Below the pieces are notes generated by a model, which was given only the letters and a program-made list of their open reading frames with translations, did no database searches and had not been told where the DNA came from. Shown here piece by piece: positions 1-7,209 of a DNA stretch of 27,194 nt; position 1 is the first letter of the stretch, and the number at the start of each line of letters is the position of its first letter. This DNA is from CAYWTX01 sp964461295 (GTDB lineage: Bacteria > Planctomycetota > Phycisphaerae > SM23-33): assembly GCA_964461295.1 (NCBI GenBank), contig CAYWTX010000311.1:1-27194 (forward strand), in the 5' to 3' direction. The translations under genes and the position numbers were made by a program.

Positions 1-2
1 AC

Positions 3-1232
3 TTCCAGCCTCTCGCCTCCACCGAAAAATATCCATCCATCGAAGCCTATCCCGTTCTTCAGGACCAGGACTTCTGGCGCGGCTTTCACGGCCCCTGGTA
101 TGGATTCGAGCACATCGAGATCGCCCGCAACCATACCGACGAATCGCACGCCGGCCAGCACTACGCCATCTGGATGGAGGACAACGGGCTGCCCAACTGG
201 CGCGACTACTTCCAGCCCTGGCCCCCGCAGCCCTCGCGGGGCGGGCGCCGCGAGTACTGGGAGGGCCGCGGCCGCTGGGGTCTGCCGGAACAATTCCACT
301 ACTCCGTCTGGACGGCCGAGCGCAGCATCGCGCAGATCGAGCAGGCCCGTGCCGCGGGAAGGCCGTTCTTCTGCTGGGCGAGCTTCCACGACCCGCACCC
401 TCCGTACGTCGTCCCCCAGCCGTGGTGCGACATGTACGACCCGGCCGACATGCCCATTGGCCGCCTCACGCCCGGCGAGCACGACCGCAACCCGGTGCAC
501 TTCGGCCTGACGCAGGACCGCGAGGGGCCGAAGAAACTGCACGACCTGTTCTTCGAGGACGAGGGGATCCACGGCTTCAATTACCACGGGCGGACCGAGG
601 AAGAGCTGCGCCGCTACATGGCCATCTACTACGGCATGACCAGTCTGATGGACCGCGAGATCGGGCGCATCCTGCGACGGCTGGACGAGCTTGGACTGGC
701 CGAGGACACACTGGTGGTGTTCACGACCGACCACGGGCACTTCATTGGCGAGCACGGGCTGGTGGCCAAGGGGCCATTCCACTACGAGGACCTGCTGCGT
801 GTGCCGTTCGTGGTGCGCTGGCCGGGGCGCGTCCCGGCCGGGCGAGCGTCGGCGGACATCCAGAACCTGGTGGACCTGTCGCCGACGTTTCTGTCGGCGG
901 CGGGACTGGCCGTGCCGGGCGCGATGACGGGCCTGGACGAGTTGGGCAACTGGTGCGGCGGGGAAGCGGTGCGGCGGTGGTCGATCACGGAGAACCGGCA
1001 CACGTTCCGCAAGGTTCACCTGCGGACGTACGTGAACGAGCGGTACAAGATCACGGTGTATCGCGGCATGGACGACGGCGAACTGTTCGACCTGCGCGAG
1101 GACCCCAACGAAGTGAGGAACCTGTGGCGCGACGCCGGCGCTGCGGGGCTGAGGGCTCGCCTGCTCCAGGAGTTCCTCCAGGCCACGATGTCGTGCGAGC
1201 CCACGCCGATGCCGCGGATTGCGGGAGCGTGA
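3..1232 (+). CDS. Sulfatase, C-terminal part (5' end outside window)
   Basis: Hydrolyses sulfate esters; alkaline phosphatase superfamily. The frame is open from base 3, so the start and the Cys/Ser-x-Pro-x-Arg site that becomes formylglycine lie upstream; about 409 residues are visible. Signatures seen are FCWASFHDPHPPY (about 369-407) and FTTDHGHFIGEHG (720-758), whose Asp-His pair is the usual metal-binding pair. The Lys and His of AKGPFHYEDLLRVPF follow and contact the sulfate in characterised relatives. DLREDPNEVRNL near the end is the usual C-terminal sulfatase strand. The substrate cannot be read from the sequence. A convergent heparinase-like gene about 800 bases downstream fits polysaccharide breakdown, but this is inference. 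The last codons and the stop lie in a GATTGCG-type 7-base repeat. Confidence 0.92.
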   Translation, partial: FQPLASTEKYPSIEAYPVLQDQDFWRGFHGPWYGFEHIEIARNHTDESHAGQHYAIWMEDNGLPNWRDYFQPWPPQPSRGGRREYWEGRGRWGLPEQFHYSVWTAERSIAQIEQARAAGRPFFCWASFHDPHPPYVVPQPWCDMYDPADMPIGRLTPGEHDRNPVHFGLTQDREGPKKLHDLFFEDEGIHGFNYHGRTEEELRRYMAIYYGMTSLMDREIGRILRRLDELGLAEDTLVVFTTDHGHFIGEHGLVAKGPFHYEDLLRVPFVVRWPGRVPAGRASADIQNLVDLSPTFLSAAGLAVPGAMTGLDELGNWCGGEAVRRWSITENRHTFRKVHLRTYVNERYKITVYRGMDDGELFDLREDPNEVRNLWRDAGAAGLRARLLQEFLQATMSCEPTPMPRIAGA

Positions 1233-1264
1233 GAAGAACTGCGGATTGCGGATCGCGGAGTGGC
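1217..1264. repeat. Degenerate 7-base tandem repeat at sulfatase stop codon
   Basis: GATTGCG occurs at 1217-1223 inside the last sulfatase codons. After the stop come AACTGCG (1237-1243), GATTGCG (1244-1250) and GATCGCG (1251-1257) in exact 7-base phase. It is related to the arrays at 1848 and 9458. Confidence 0.55.
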
Positions 1265-1296
1265 GAAGAGAAGTCCGCGCCGGTTCCAGTAACGGC

Positions 1297-1324
1297 TTGC
1301 CGTTTCGCGACGGCCTGCCATAAT
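1297..1324 (+). promoter_or_regulatory. Sigma70-type promoter of the DUF1844 gene
   Basis: The -35 box is TTGCCG (1297-1302), the spacer is 16 bases and the -10 box is CATAAT (1319-1324). Transcription would start near 1331, just ahead of the AAAGGAG ribosome binding site. Confidence 0.5.
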
Positions 1325-1346
1325 GAACGCCCAAAGGAGCCATGCG

Positions 1347-1823
1347 ATGGCTGACAACGAGAAGAACGCATCCGGCGAGCAGCCGAAGATCATCATCGAC
1401 AGCGACTGGAAGGCGCAGGCCAAGGCAGAGAAGGAACGCCTGTCCAAGGAAGTGGATACCAAGGCAAAGGCGGCGCCCGCGCCCGGGCCGGGCGGGGCCG
1501 CCGCGGGCGCAGCGTTGGCCGGGGGCGAAGGCGGCGCGGGCGAGGAGGAACTGCGCGAGCTTCCGCCCGCGAGCTTCGCCACGCTGGTGCACTCGCTGGC
1601 CACGCAGACGCTCTATGCGCTGGGCGGCATGGAAGACCCCGAGACGGGGCGGCGGTACGTCGACCTCGACCTGGCCAAGCACCACATCGACACGCTGGCC
1701 GTGCTGGAGGAGAAGACCAAGGGCAACCTCGCCGATTCCGAGCAGCGGCTGCTCAATCAGGCCCTCTACGAGACGCGGATGCACTATGTGAACATTGCCC
1801 AGCGCCTCGCCCCGTCCCAGTAG
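1347..1823 (+). CDS. DUF1844 domain protein
   Basis: Small cytoplasmic protein of 158 residues; the function of the family is unknown. Residues 1-60 are charged and low in complexity (Lys/Glu, then Ala/Gly/Pro). The rest matches DUF1844: LPPASFATLVHSLATQT, then a conserved VDLDLAKHHIDTLAVLEEKT segment and LLNQALYETRMHYVNI. The start is set at the ATG at 1347 because AAAGGAG (1333-1339) lies 7 bases before it. An in-frame ATG at 1323 lies upstream of that site and overlaps the -10 box, so it is unlikely to be used. The gene has its own promoter and appears monocistronic; the next gene converges on it. The family is widespread in Planctomycetota and related phyla, which supports the taxonomic guess. 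Confidence 0.88.
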   Translation: MADNEKNASGEQPKIIIDSDWKAQAKAEKERLSKEVDTKAKAAPAPGPGGAAAGAALAGGEGGAGEEELRELPPASFATLVHSLATQTLYALGGMEDPETGRRYVDLDLAKHHIDTLAVLEEKTKGNLADSEQRLLNQALYETRMHYVNIAQRLAPSQ

Positions 1824-1847
1824 GCGACGCGGGCTTCGCCGACGGGC

Positions 1848-1882
1848 GTTGCCGATTGGCGATTTCCGGTTGCCGATTGCCT
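1848..1882. repeat. Five-unit 7-base tandem repeat in convergent spacer
   Basis: Five consecutive 7-base units, exactly in phase: GTTGCCG, ATTGGCG, ATTTCCG, GTTGCCG, ATTGCCT. They lie in the 216-base spacer between the DUF1844 gene and the convergent heparinase-like gene. Confidence 0.65.
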
Positions 1883-1962
1883 CCGGCGCCATTGCCGCCC
1901 GGAGAAACCGGGGACGCGCCCCGGTTCCAGAGACCGCCGGCTGGCGGCGGAGTCGCCGCGAA

Positions 1963-1978
1963 GGCCCGAGGCCGGGCC
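1963..1978. terminator. Possible hairpin between convergent genes
   Basis: GGCCCG (1963-1968) pairs with CGGGCC (1973-1978) around a 4-base loop. There is no T-run on either side, so an intrinsic terminator is only a possibility. Confidence 0.25.
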
Positions 1979-2039
1979 CTCCTCGACGGATGGTTCGCGG
2001 TCGCCGTGCGCGATCTGGACCGAAGGGGGCGTCGCGCCA

Positions 2040-4541
2040 TCACCGGCTGGGGAACGTCAGCCACCCGCTGCTGAGCTTCGCGTCGGCGGGTTTTCCGTTC
2101 AGGACGAACGTGGGGGCGCCGGGCACGCGGATGCGGCAGGCGGCCAGGTCGCCGCGACAGTCGACCGCGGCGGGAGTGATGCGGATAAAGGCATATGTGC
2201 GGAAGGTGAAGCTTTCGCCGGCCCCCGCGGTCGCGTCGCCGGCCGATGCCGACGCCAACGTCACGGCGGAGTTGGCGTCGCCGGCCATGCGCACCATCAC
2301 CCGGTCGTTGACGGGCGGCCCGGCGGCGAGCGCGGGCGCCGCGCCGCCCGTGCCCGCCGAGCCGTCGGGAGTTCCCGCGCCCGTGACGGCCACGGCGACG
2401 CCCTCGACGCTCTGCGCGACGCGGCGGAACTCGGCCACCGGCGGGCGGAGACGCTCAAACGGCTCGTGCAGGGCGACGAACGTCGTGGCTGGTTTGCGGC
2501 GCTCGACGGCGACGGATACCCCGCCGGATTCCGGCTGGCGGACCTCGTTGGGGTCCTTGGGCGCCCGCGGGCTGCCCGGCGTGTAGCACACCGGCGTGTC
2601 GAACGTGTACGCGGCCGTGCCTTCCTCCCCGAGCACGTGCACGCGAACGCCGATCCTGCGGTCGTACCACTCCCGGCCGAGGAGGGACTTGTCGGGGTCG
2701 TCGAGGCGGCAGGTTTGCAGCGTCATAACGTCGAAAGGCCGGTCGCCGCAATCGCGGCGGCGCTGGTTGGTCACCTTCACTTCCGGCAGGTTCAGCAGCG
2801 TCTTGTTGAGGTCGTCGGAACTCCTCCAACCGCCGGCGCCGTCGTCGTTGGGGATAAGCTGCCGGCCCGGCGCGTGGACGAGCCAGTGGTACTGGCGCGG
2901 GCGGCCGGAGCGGAGTTGATAGACGTCGAAGAGATACTCGCGCGTGAGGACCAGGGCTCGGGCGAGGTCCACGCCGGGGTAGATTTCGGTGGCGGGCGTC
3001 TTGGTCTGGTCGCTGGAGCGGACCTCGCCGCGGCCCCTGTAGGGGTGGTCGGGGTGGAGCATCGTGCCACGGGCCCAGAGGAACTTCGCCGGCGGCGAGA
3101 GATGCTGCCGCGTGGGCACCTCGCCGATGGGTTGGGCCTGTAGGCCGTCAACCACGACGCCGCAATGCCCGCGGACGTGGAAGTCCCACGGCCCGCCGTT
3201 GTAGCCCGCCGAGATCGATCTGTTGACGTAGATGGGGCGACGGAACGCGTGATAGCCCAGCAGGCTGAAGCAGTCGGAGGTGTAGTGGACGTAGAGCGTG
3301 GCGAACTGCATGGCGACGGCGGGATCGCTCGACTGCCAGTATGCCGGCGACTCGTCGTGCCGCAGCACGGCGAAGCCGCGTTGCGCGAAGACGCGCGACG
3401 GCGCGGGCGGCGGCTGGACGGCGTTGGGATCGATCGGCGACAGGCCCCACAGCGGCGAGGGGCAGTACCGGTTCTGTCCCGGCCGGCGCATCTGCGCGAG
3501 GAAGTACGGGAAGCACGAATCGGGGTACTTGGCGGCAAGGATTTCGAACCACTGCTGCGGGGCGAGCTTGTCGACCTTGGCGTCGCGGTGGTCGCGACCG
3601 TTCATGTTGGAGGCGTAGAACGGTCGCGTACCGCGTTCGGCGATGGCGTTGCCGTCGCGGCGGAAGCCGCAGATGTTGGCGTGCTGGAACAGCCCCCCGC
3701 CGCGCGTGTCGCCCATGCTCACGCGCCCGTAAACGGGCATGCCGCCGGGGATGTCGGTCCGCGGCCAGCCCAGCCAGATGAGGCTCTCGACGTAGCTGCG
3801 CATGGTTGCGCCGTCGCGGCCCTTGAAGTCGTAGCCCAGTTCGCCGAGGCCCAGGCGGTCCAGCCCCCGGCACAACAGCAGCATCTCGCCGACTAGCGAG
3901 TACATCTTGGCGAACTCCTCGTTGTACAGCCCGCCGTCGGCGAGGTACTCGCCGAAGAACCACCGGAAGCCGCTGGGGGCCGCCCAGATCCGGCGGATGA
4001 GCTTCTCGTCGCGAAGCGACAGCGCGAGCATGTGGGCCGAGAACATCCGCGGGAGCTGCATGTTGGGCAGCAGGCTGAGCCGGTCGTTGACGTAGGGGTT
4101 GTCCAGTTCGTGCTGGACGTGTGCGCGGAAGGTGTTCTCCAACGCCTCGCGCTGCCCGGCGGTCAGGCTGTCGTGCAGCACGTCGTAGCGCAGGGCGGTG
4201 AGGTAGTGGTCGCTCCAGCGCCGGCTGTCCACCTTGGCGTTGACGAAGCTGAGCAGGTAATCGCGCTGGGCCTTGCCGGCGGCCTCGTCGCCGAGGACCT
4301 GGTAGGCGAACAGGTCGAGGATCGGCGCGCCGTTGCCCTCGCGGCGGACCTGGCGCATCGCATGGAGGCTTGTCTGCGCCCACGGTTGGGTCTGCATGGT
4401 CTTGCGGAGCGTGGCCGCTTCAGCCTTCGTCCACAGGATAAAGGGGCGGTCGCCGGGCGATGGGGGGCTGTCGCCCCCGCCGGGGGGGGTGGCGAGCGAA
4501 AGGTCAACCAGCGCCAGCAGAACAAGTGATGTGGTTCTCAT
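2040..4541 (-). CDS. Secreted heparinase II/III-like protein (polysaccharide lyase candidate)
   Basis: 833 residues from the ATG at 4541, which places a short hydrophobic signal (MRTTSLVLLALVDLSLA) at the N-terminus; an in-frame ATG at 4577 would bury it. Residues about 30-390 look like the helical toroid of heparinase II/III enzymes (for example MFSAHMLALSLRDEKLIRR, then WFFGEYLADGGLYNEEF). Residues about 400-830 resemble their beta-sandwich part: an RGFAVLRHDES strand, then HYTSDCFSLLGYHAFRRPIY near residue 420 and RGHCGVVVDG near 460, where the family places its catalytic His/Tyr region and HN(T/V)-type loop. Likely role: cleavage of uronic-acid polysaccharides outside the cytoplasm. The family call rests on pattern recognition, and catalytic residues are not proven. 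No clear Shine-Dalgarno precedes the start. The sulfatase nearby fits the same theme. Confidence 0.65.
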   Translation of the reverse strand: MRTTSLVLLALVDLSLATPPGGGDSPPSPGDRPFILWTKAEAATLRKTMQTQPWAQTSLHAMRQVRREGNGAPILDLFAYQVLGDEAAGKAQRDYLLSFVNAKVDSRRWSDHYLTALRYDVLHDSLTAGQREALENTFRAHVQHELDNPYVNDRLSLLPNMQLPRMFSAHMLALSLRDEKLIRRIWAAPSGFRWFFGEYLADGGLYNEEFAKMYSLVGEMLLLCRGLDRLGLGELGYDFKGRDGATMRSYVESLIWLGWPRTDIPGGMPVYGRVSMGDTRGGGLFQHANICGFRRDGNAIAERGTRPFYASNMNGRDHRDAKVDKLAPQQWFEILAAKYPDSCFPYFLAQMRRPGQNRYCPSPLWGLSPIDPNAVQPPPAPSRVFAQRGFAVLRHDESPAYWQSSDPAVAMQFATLYVHYTSDCFSLLGYHAFRRPIYVNRSISAGYNGGPWDFHVRGHCGVVVDGLQAQPIGEVPTRQHLSPPAKFLWARGTMLHPDHPYRGRGEVRSSDQTKTPATEIYPGVDLARALVLTREYLFDVYQLRSGRPRQYHWLVHAPGRQLIPNDDGAGGWRSSDDLNKTLLNLPEVKVTNQRRRDCGDRPFDVMTLQTCRLDDPDKSLLGREWYDRRIGVRVHVLGEEGTAAYTFDTPVCYTPGSPRAPKDPNEVRQPESGGVSVAVERRKPATTFVALHEPFERLRPPVAEFRRVAQSVEGVAVAVTGAGTPDGSAGTGGAAPALAAGPPVNDRVMVRMAGDANSAVTLASASAGDATAGAGESFTFRTYAFIRITPAAVDCRGDLAACRIRVPGAPTFVLNGKPADAKLSSGWLTFPSR

Positions 4542-4579
4542 GTCTGGTGTAACCCGCGCAGCGTACCGCAGGCGCAAGA

Positions 4580-4609
4580 AAAGGCCCCCGGCGAGGGCCG
4601 GGGGCCTTT
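4580..4609 (-). terminator. Rho-independent terminator of the RRM gene
   Basis: Perfect 13-base-pair stem (4580-4592 with 4597-4609, AAAGGCCCCCGGC and its complement) with a 4-base loop. On the minus strand it is followed by TTTTCTTG. It lies 22 bases past the RRM stop codon. Confidence 0.85.
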
Positions 4610-4631
4610 CCAGTTGCCGAAATCGTCGCGA

Positions 4632-5036
4632 CTAGTAGCGACGGCCGCCGCCGCCACCACCACCGCCGCCGCTGCCGCCGAAGCCGCCGCGGCCACGGCT
4701 GCCGCCGCCGCCACCGCCGCCGCCGAAGCCGCCACGGCCACGACCGCCGCCGCCGCCGCCGCCGAAGCCGCCACGGCTGCCGCCCTCGGGACGAGGCTTC
4801 GCCTCGTTGACCGTCAGCGCGCGGCCATCGTATTCCTGGCCGTTGAGGCCGTTGATGGCGGCCTGGGCCTCTTCATCCGTCGACATCTCGACGAAACCGA
4901 ACCCCTTGCTACGCCCGGACTCGCGGTCCATGATCACGTCCGCGGTCACGATCGTGCCGTACGGCGTGAACAGTTGCGACAAGCCGGCGTTGTCCACGCT
5001 GTAGCTGAGGTTCCCAACATAAAGCTTCTTGCCCAT
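4632..5036 (-). CDS. Glycine-rich RRM RNA-binding protein
   Basis: 134 residues. Residues 4-80 form one RNA recognition motif with RNP2 LYVGNLSY (5-12) and RNP1 KGFGFVEM (44-51), including the aromatic residues that stack on RNA bases. Residues from about 84 are a Gly/Arg/Phe tail (GGFGGGGGGGRGRGGF-type blocks) ending in RRY, encoded by near-repetitive GGC-rich DNA. The layout matches bacterial cold-inducible Rbp proteins known from cyanobacteria and planctomycetes, which bind mRNA and act as chaperones. The start is the ATG at 5036, preceded by AGGAGA (5045-5050); an in-frame ATG at 5111 would add a non-conserved stretch. The gene has its own promoter, a long leader of about 160 bases and a strong terminator, so it is probably transcribed alone. 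The long leader could carry cold control, but this is inference. Confidence 0.93.
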   Translation of the reverse strand: MGKKLYVGNLSYSVDNAGLSQLFTPYGTIVTADVIMDRESGRSKGFGFVEMSTDEEAQAAINGLNGQEYDGRALTVNEAKPRPEGGSRGGFGGGGGGGRGRGGFGGGGGGGGSRGRGGFGGSGGGGGGGGGRRY

Positions 5037-5205
5037 TTGGAGTATCTCCTGTTGTACGGGCACCTTGGACCCCTGTTTGTTCTTTCCGGGTCCTTTGAAA
5101 GGGGCTACCATTCCCGCCCAGGGAGTCAGGGGCGTCAGCGAGGGATGCAGGAGACCGTTGATACCGTATCCCGTACAATTTCGCGCAGACGTACCGAACG
5201 CAAGA

Positions 5206-5233
5206 ATTATACTGCTCTCTGGCGTGGGAGCAA
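5206..5233 (-). promoter_or_regulatory. Sigma70-type promoter of the RRM gene
   Basis: Read on the minus strand: TTGCTC (5228-5233), 16-base spacer, TATAAT (5206-5211), a consensus -10 box. The predicted start near 5199 leaves a leader of about 160 bases before the ATG. Confidence 0.65.
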
Positions 5234-5345
5234 CGGAATTATTCGCGGTTCCATCGCGTTTTTTTTTCTTCCTGGCGCAAGGCGGTGGGGGCTTGCCGCG
5301 AAGCGATCACAGACGGTCTCGGCCGCGCGCACCATGGTCTTGGTG

Positions 5346-5379
5346 CGAACCAAGTCGGTTCGTCCAGCGGGGACGCTGG
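5346..5379 (-). terminator. Two adjacent hairpins after rplT
   Basis: CCAGCG (5364-5369) pairs with CGCTGG (5374-5379) directly against the rplT stop codon. CGAACC (5346-5351) pairs with GGTTCG (5357-5362). Neither is followed by a T-run on the minus strand, so they may protect the 3' end or help terminate rather than act as a classic terminator. Confidence 0.35.
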
Positions 5380-5754
5380 TTACGCTGGCGACGCTGGGGC
5401 CGGCAACGCCGCCTGCGCCTTCTGGGCCAGCAGGTCGAATGCGCCGGGATCGTGGATGGCGATCTCGCTGAGCATCTTGCGGTTCAGCGTGATGCCCGCC
5501 TCGGCCAGGCCGAACATGAGCTGGCTGTAGCGCATATCGCGCATTCTGCACGCGGCCGTGATCCGCGTGATCCACAGGGCGCGGAATTCGCGCTTGCGGG
5601 TGCGGCGGTCGCGGGTGGCGTAGACGCCGGCACGGAACACGGCCATCTTGGCGATGTGGAAACGCCGGCTCTTAGAGCCGTAATGACCGCGGGCCAGTTT
5701 CATGACCTTGCGGTGTTTCTGGCGCCGTGCGGCGCCTTTCCTGACGCGAGGCAT
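5380..5754 (-). CDS. rplT: 50S ribosomal protein L20
   Basis: 124 residues, close to the usual 115-120. L20 binds 23S rRNA, is needed early in 50S assembly and represses its own operon in bacteria where this was studied. The N-terminus MPRVRKGAARRQKHRKVMK and the GHYGSKSRRFHIAKMAVFRAG, YATRDRRTRKREFRALWI and RITAACR segments are diagnostic. The start is the ATG at 5754, with AAGGAG about 8 bases upstream; an in-frame ATG at 5790 lies beyond that site. The C-terminus AALPAPASPA exceeds the usual AKAALA end by a few residues and is encoded by a 9-base tandem repeat (CCAGCGTNN) that also contains the stop codon. Last gene of thrS-infC-rpmI-rplT; no pheS follows. Confidence 0.97.
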   Translation of the reverse strand: MPRVRKGAARRQKHRKVMKLARGHYGSKSRRFHIAKMAVFRAGVYATRDRRTRKREFRALWITRITAACRMRDMRYSQLMFGLAEAGITLNRKMLSEIAIHDPGAFDLLAQKAQAALPAPASPA

Positions 5755-5782
5755 ACGCCTTCTCCTTCGTCGGCCGGTGGAC

Positions 5783-5799
5783 CCCCGCACGAAGCGGGG
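5783..5799 (-). promoter_or_regulatory. Stem-loop in the rpmI-rplT spacer
   Basis: CCCCGC (5783-5788) pairs with GCGGGG (5794-5799) around a 5-base loop, 28 bases before the rplT start. It could be part of an L20-responsive leader, but no known L20 site is clearly matched. Confidence 0.3.
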
Positions 5800-5947
5800 C
5801 GTTCCTCGCCGCTTTCACTCGACCGGGGCCTACAGGCCTTCGCCGGCCGGCGGCGCGCCCTATCGGGCTCCCACCTGGGCCAAGTATGTTTTCGACAGCA
5901 AGAAAAGAGCCGATCTTCGCCAGGGCCACGCCGGGCAAGCGATCACG

Positions 5948-5989
5948 ACATCGGTATCCGGATCTCGGTCTTCGGTTCCCGGTCCTACC
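5948..5989. repeat. Six-unit 7-base tandem repeat beginning at the rpmI stop
   Basis: Plus-strand units in exact phase: ACATCGG, TATCCGG, ATCTCGG, TCTTCGG, TTCCCGG, TCCTACC. On the minus strand the array runs straight out of the rpmI stop codon (5985-5987) into the rplT leader. Confidence 0.65.
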
Positions 5990-6182
5990 CGATGCCCAGC
6001 ATCATCTTCGCGTGGCGGGCGAAGGCGTCGGGGAGCTGGACCTCTTCGCGGAGCTTGCGCAGCCGCCGCGGGCTCTTACGGCTCTTGAGGTGCCCGCCGC
6101 CCGGGCGATGCCGCATCACCTTGCCGGTTCCGGTAACTTTGACTCGCTTCGACAGCGACTTCTTTGTCTTCATCTTGGGCAT
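5985..6182 (-). CDS. rpmI: 50S ribosomal protein L35
   Basis: 65 residues, the normal L35 length, and strongly basic. MPKMKTKKSLSKRVKVTGTG and KVMRHRPGGGHLKSRKSPRR match the family start and its central segment; the end is DAFARHAKMMLGIG. The start is the ATG at 6182. It is preceded by AAAGG, which sits inside a palindrome, at a workable distance, and by a strong promoter about 32 bases upstream, so rpmI-rplT can be transcribed independently of thrS-infC. The gene belongs to the conserved infC-rpmI-rplT set; the 230-base spacer to rplT is longer than usual. Confidence 0.95.
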   Translation of the reverse strand: MPKMKTKKSLSKRVKVTGTGKVMRHRPGGGHLKSRKSPRRLRKLREEVQLPDAFARHAKMMLGIG

Positions 6183-6191
6183 AGACACAAC

Positions 6192-6205
6192 CTTTACGCG
6201 TAAAG
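6192..6205. promoter_or_regulatory. Perfect 14-base palindrome over rpmI transcription and translation start region
   Basis: CTTTACGCGTAAAG is its own reverse complement. It covers the predicted transcription start of the rpmI promoter and part of the AAAGG ribosome binding site. It could be an operator or a 5'-end hairpin. Confidence 0.4.
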
Positions 6206-6213
6206 AGCCGCGC

Positions 6214-6242
6214 ATTATACGGAGGCGGCCGCGGCGTGTAAA
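6214..6242 (-). promoter_or_regulatory. Strong sigma70-type promoter of rpmI-rplT
   Basis: Minus strand: TTTACA (6237-6242), 17-base spacer, TATAAT (6214-6219). This is five of six and six of six matches to consensus at the optimal spacing, and the strongest promoter seen in the window. It lies in the 260-base spacer between infC and rpmI. Confidence 0.8.
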
Positions 6243-6442
6243 GAGGGTCCCCGCGGAAAATCCTGACCTCTCGCGGAGGCAACAGAAGATCCGCTTGCCC
6301 AGCGCGAAGGCAACCGAGCCGGGGCGTATCGCCGGTCGCCCCCGCGGCGGGACCGGGTTCTCAAGCGGATCGAACGCGGCGTCGGGATCCAACCCAACCG
6401 GGGCGACACGCCGGGCTCTGTTCCTTCCGCGATGTACGCCGT

Positions 6443-7102
6443 TTACTGCGGTGCCTGCGGGACCGCCACGTCGGCCTTGGGCGCTTCCACCTTGGGCGTT
6501 TCGGCCGTCGGGGCCTCGACGTTGGGCGCCGTCGGCGCCGCCGGAGGCTTGGGCGCCGGCGGTTTGCCGGAGGCCGGCGCCGCCGGCTTGCCCACGCCTG
6601 GCGCCAGGGTCATCGTCAGGCGTTTGCCTTCGTACCGTGGGGCCTGGTCGACCTTGGCGACCTCCACCAGTTCCTCGCGGATGCGCGCGAAGATGCGGTG
6701 CCCCTCGTCGATGTGCGCCAGTTCGCGTCCGCGGAAGCGGAGCGAGAACTGGACGCGGTCGCCGCGGCTGAGGAAGCCCTTGGCATGGTTGACCTTGATC
6801 GACAGGTCATGGTTGTCGATCTTGGGCGTTTTGATGCGGATTTCCTTCAGGGCCGTCTCGTGGCGGTGCGCCTTGGCCTTCTGTTCCTTCTTCCGCTGCG
6901 CGTAGACGAACTTGCCGTAGTCCATGATGCGGCAGACGGGGGGGCGGGCCTGCGGGGCGACCTCGACGAGGTCCATCTCCGCGGCCTTTGCCCGGTTCAG
7001 GGCCTCGCGGATGTCCAGGATGCCGATCTGCCCGTCGTTCTCGTCAATCAAGCGGATGGGCGAGATGCGAATCTGCTCGTTACGCCGAAGACTCTTAGTG
7101 AT
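6443..7102 (-). CDS. infC: Translation initiation factor IF-3, ATC start codon
   Basis: 219 residues. IF-3 binds the 30S subunit, keeps subunits apart and rejects wrong start codons. The N-domain begins TKSLRRNEQIRI, the linker carries the family signature CRIMDYGKFVYAQRKKEQKAK, split here as CRIMDYGKFVY and AQRKKEQKAK, and the C-domain holds IKTPKIDNHDLSIKVNHAKGF and FRGRELAH. The start is placed at ATC (7102-7100) because AAGGAG (7110-7115) lies 7 bases before it and the family N-terminus follows at once. No ATG or better-placed start exists there; a GTG at 7126 lies upstream of the ribosome binding site. Rare AUU/AUC/AUA starts are known for infC, where IF-3 represses its own translation. 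After the C-domain there is an unusual Ala/Pro-rich tail of about 45 residues (from GVGKPAAPASGKPPAP on). It lies downstream of thrS. Confidence 0.95.
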   Translation of the reverse strand: MTKSLRRNEQIRISPIRLIDENDGQIGILDIREALNRAKAAEMDLVEVAPQARPPVCRIMDYGKFVYAQRKKEQKAKAHRHETALKEIRIKTPKIDNHDLSIKVNHAKGFLSRGDRVQFSLRFRGRELAHIDEGHRIFARIREELVEVAKVDQAPRYEGKRLTMTLAPGVGKPAAPASGKPPAPKPPAAPTAPNVEAPTAETPKVEAPKADVAVPQAPQ

Positions 7103-7174
7103 GGCTCTTCTCCTTCCGTGACCCACGGCTCGCGGACGCGGGGTACGGGTCGTACAAGTCTTGTAGGATCCACC

Positions 7175-7197
7175 CCGGCGGTCCACGAGGCCGCCGG
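7175..7197 (-). promoter_or_regulatory. Stem-loop in thrS-infC spacer
   Basis: CCGGCGG (7175-7181) pairs with CCGCCGG (7191-7197), loop 9 bases, just past the thrS stop codon. It could be a leader element of infC or an mRNA processing or end structure; no T-run follows. Confidence 0.3.
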
Positions 7198-7209
7198 TTT
7201 CCCAACACT

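Larger units (their letters stand above)
5037..5379 (-). other. Spacer between rplT and the RRM gene
   Basis: 343 bases without a gene. It holds the RRM promoter (5206-5233), about 160 bases of RRM leader, a run of nine T (5259-5267, plus strand) and two hairpins next to the rplT stop (5346-5379). No conserved small ORF was seen. Confidence 0.6.

Noticed and set aside
5250..5267. Plus-strand terminator ending in nine T
   Set aside because: The only stem is CGCG/CGCG, too weak, and no plus-strand gene precedes it.
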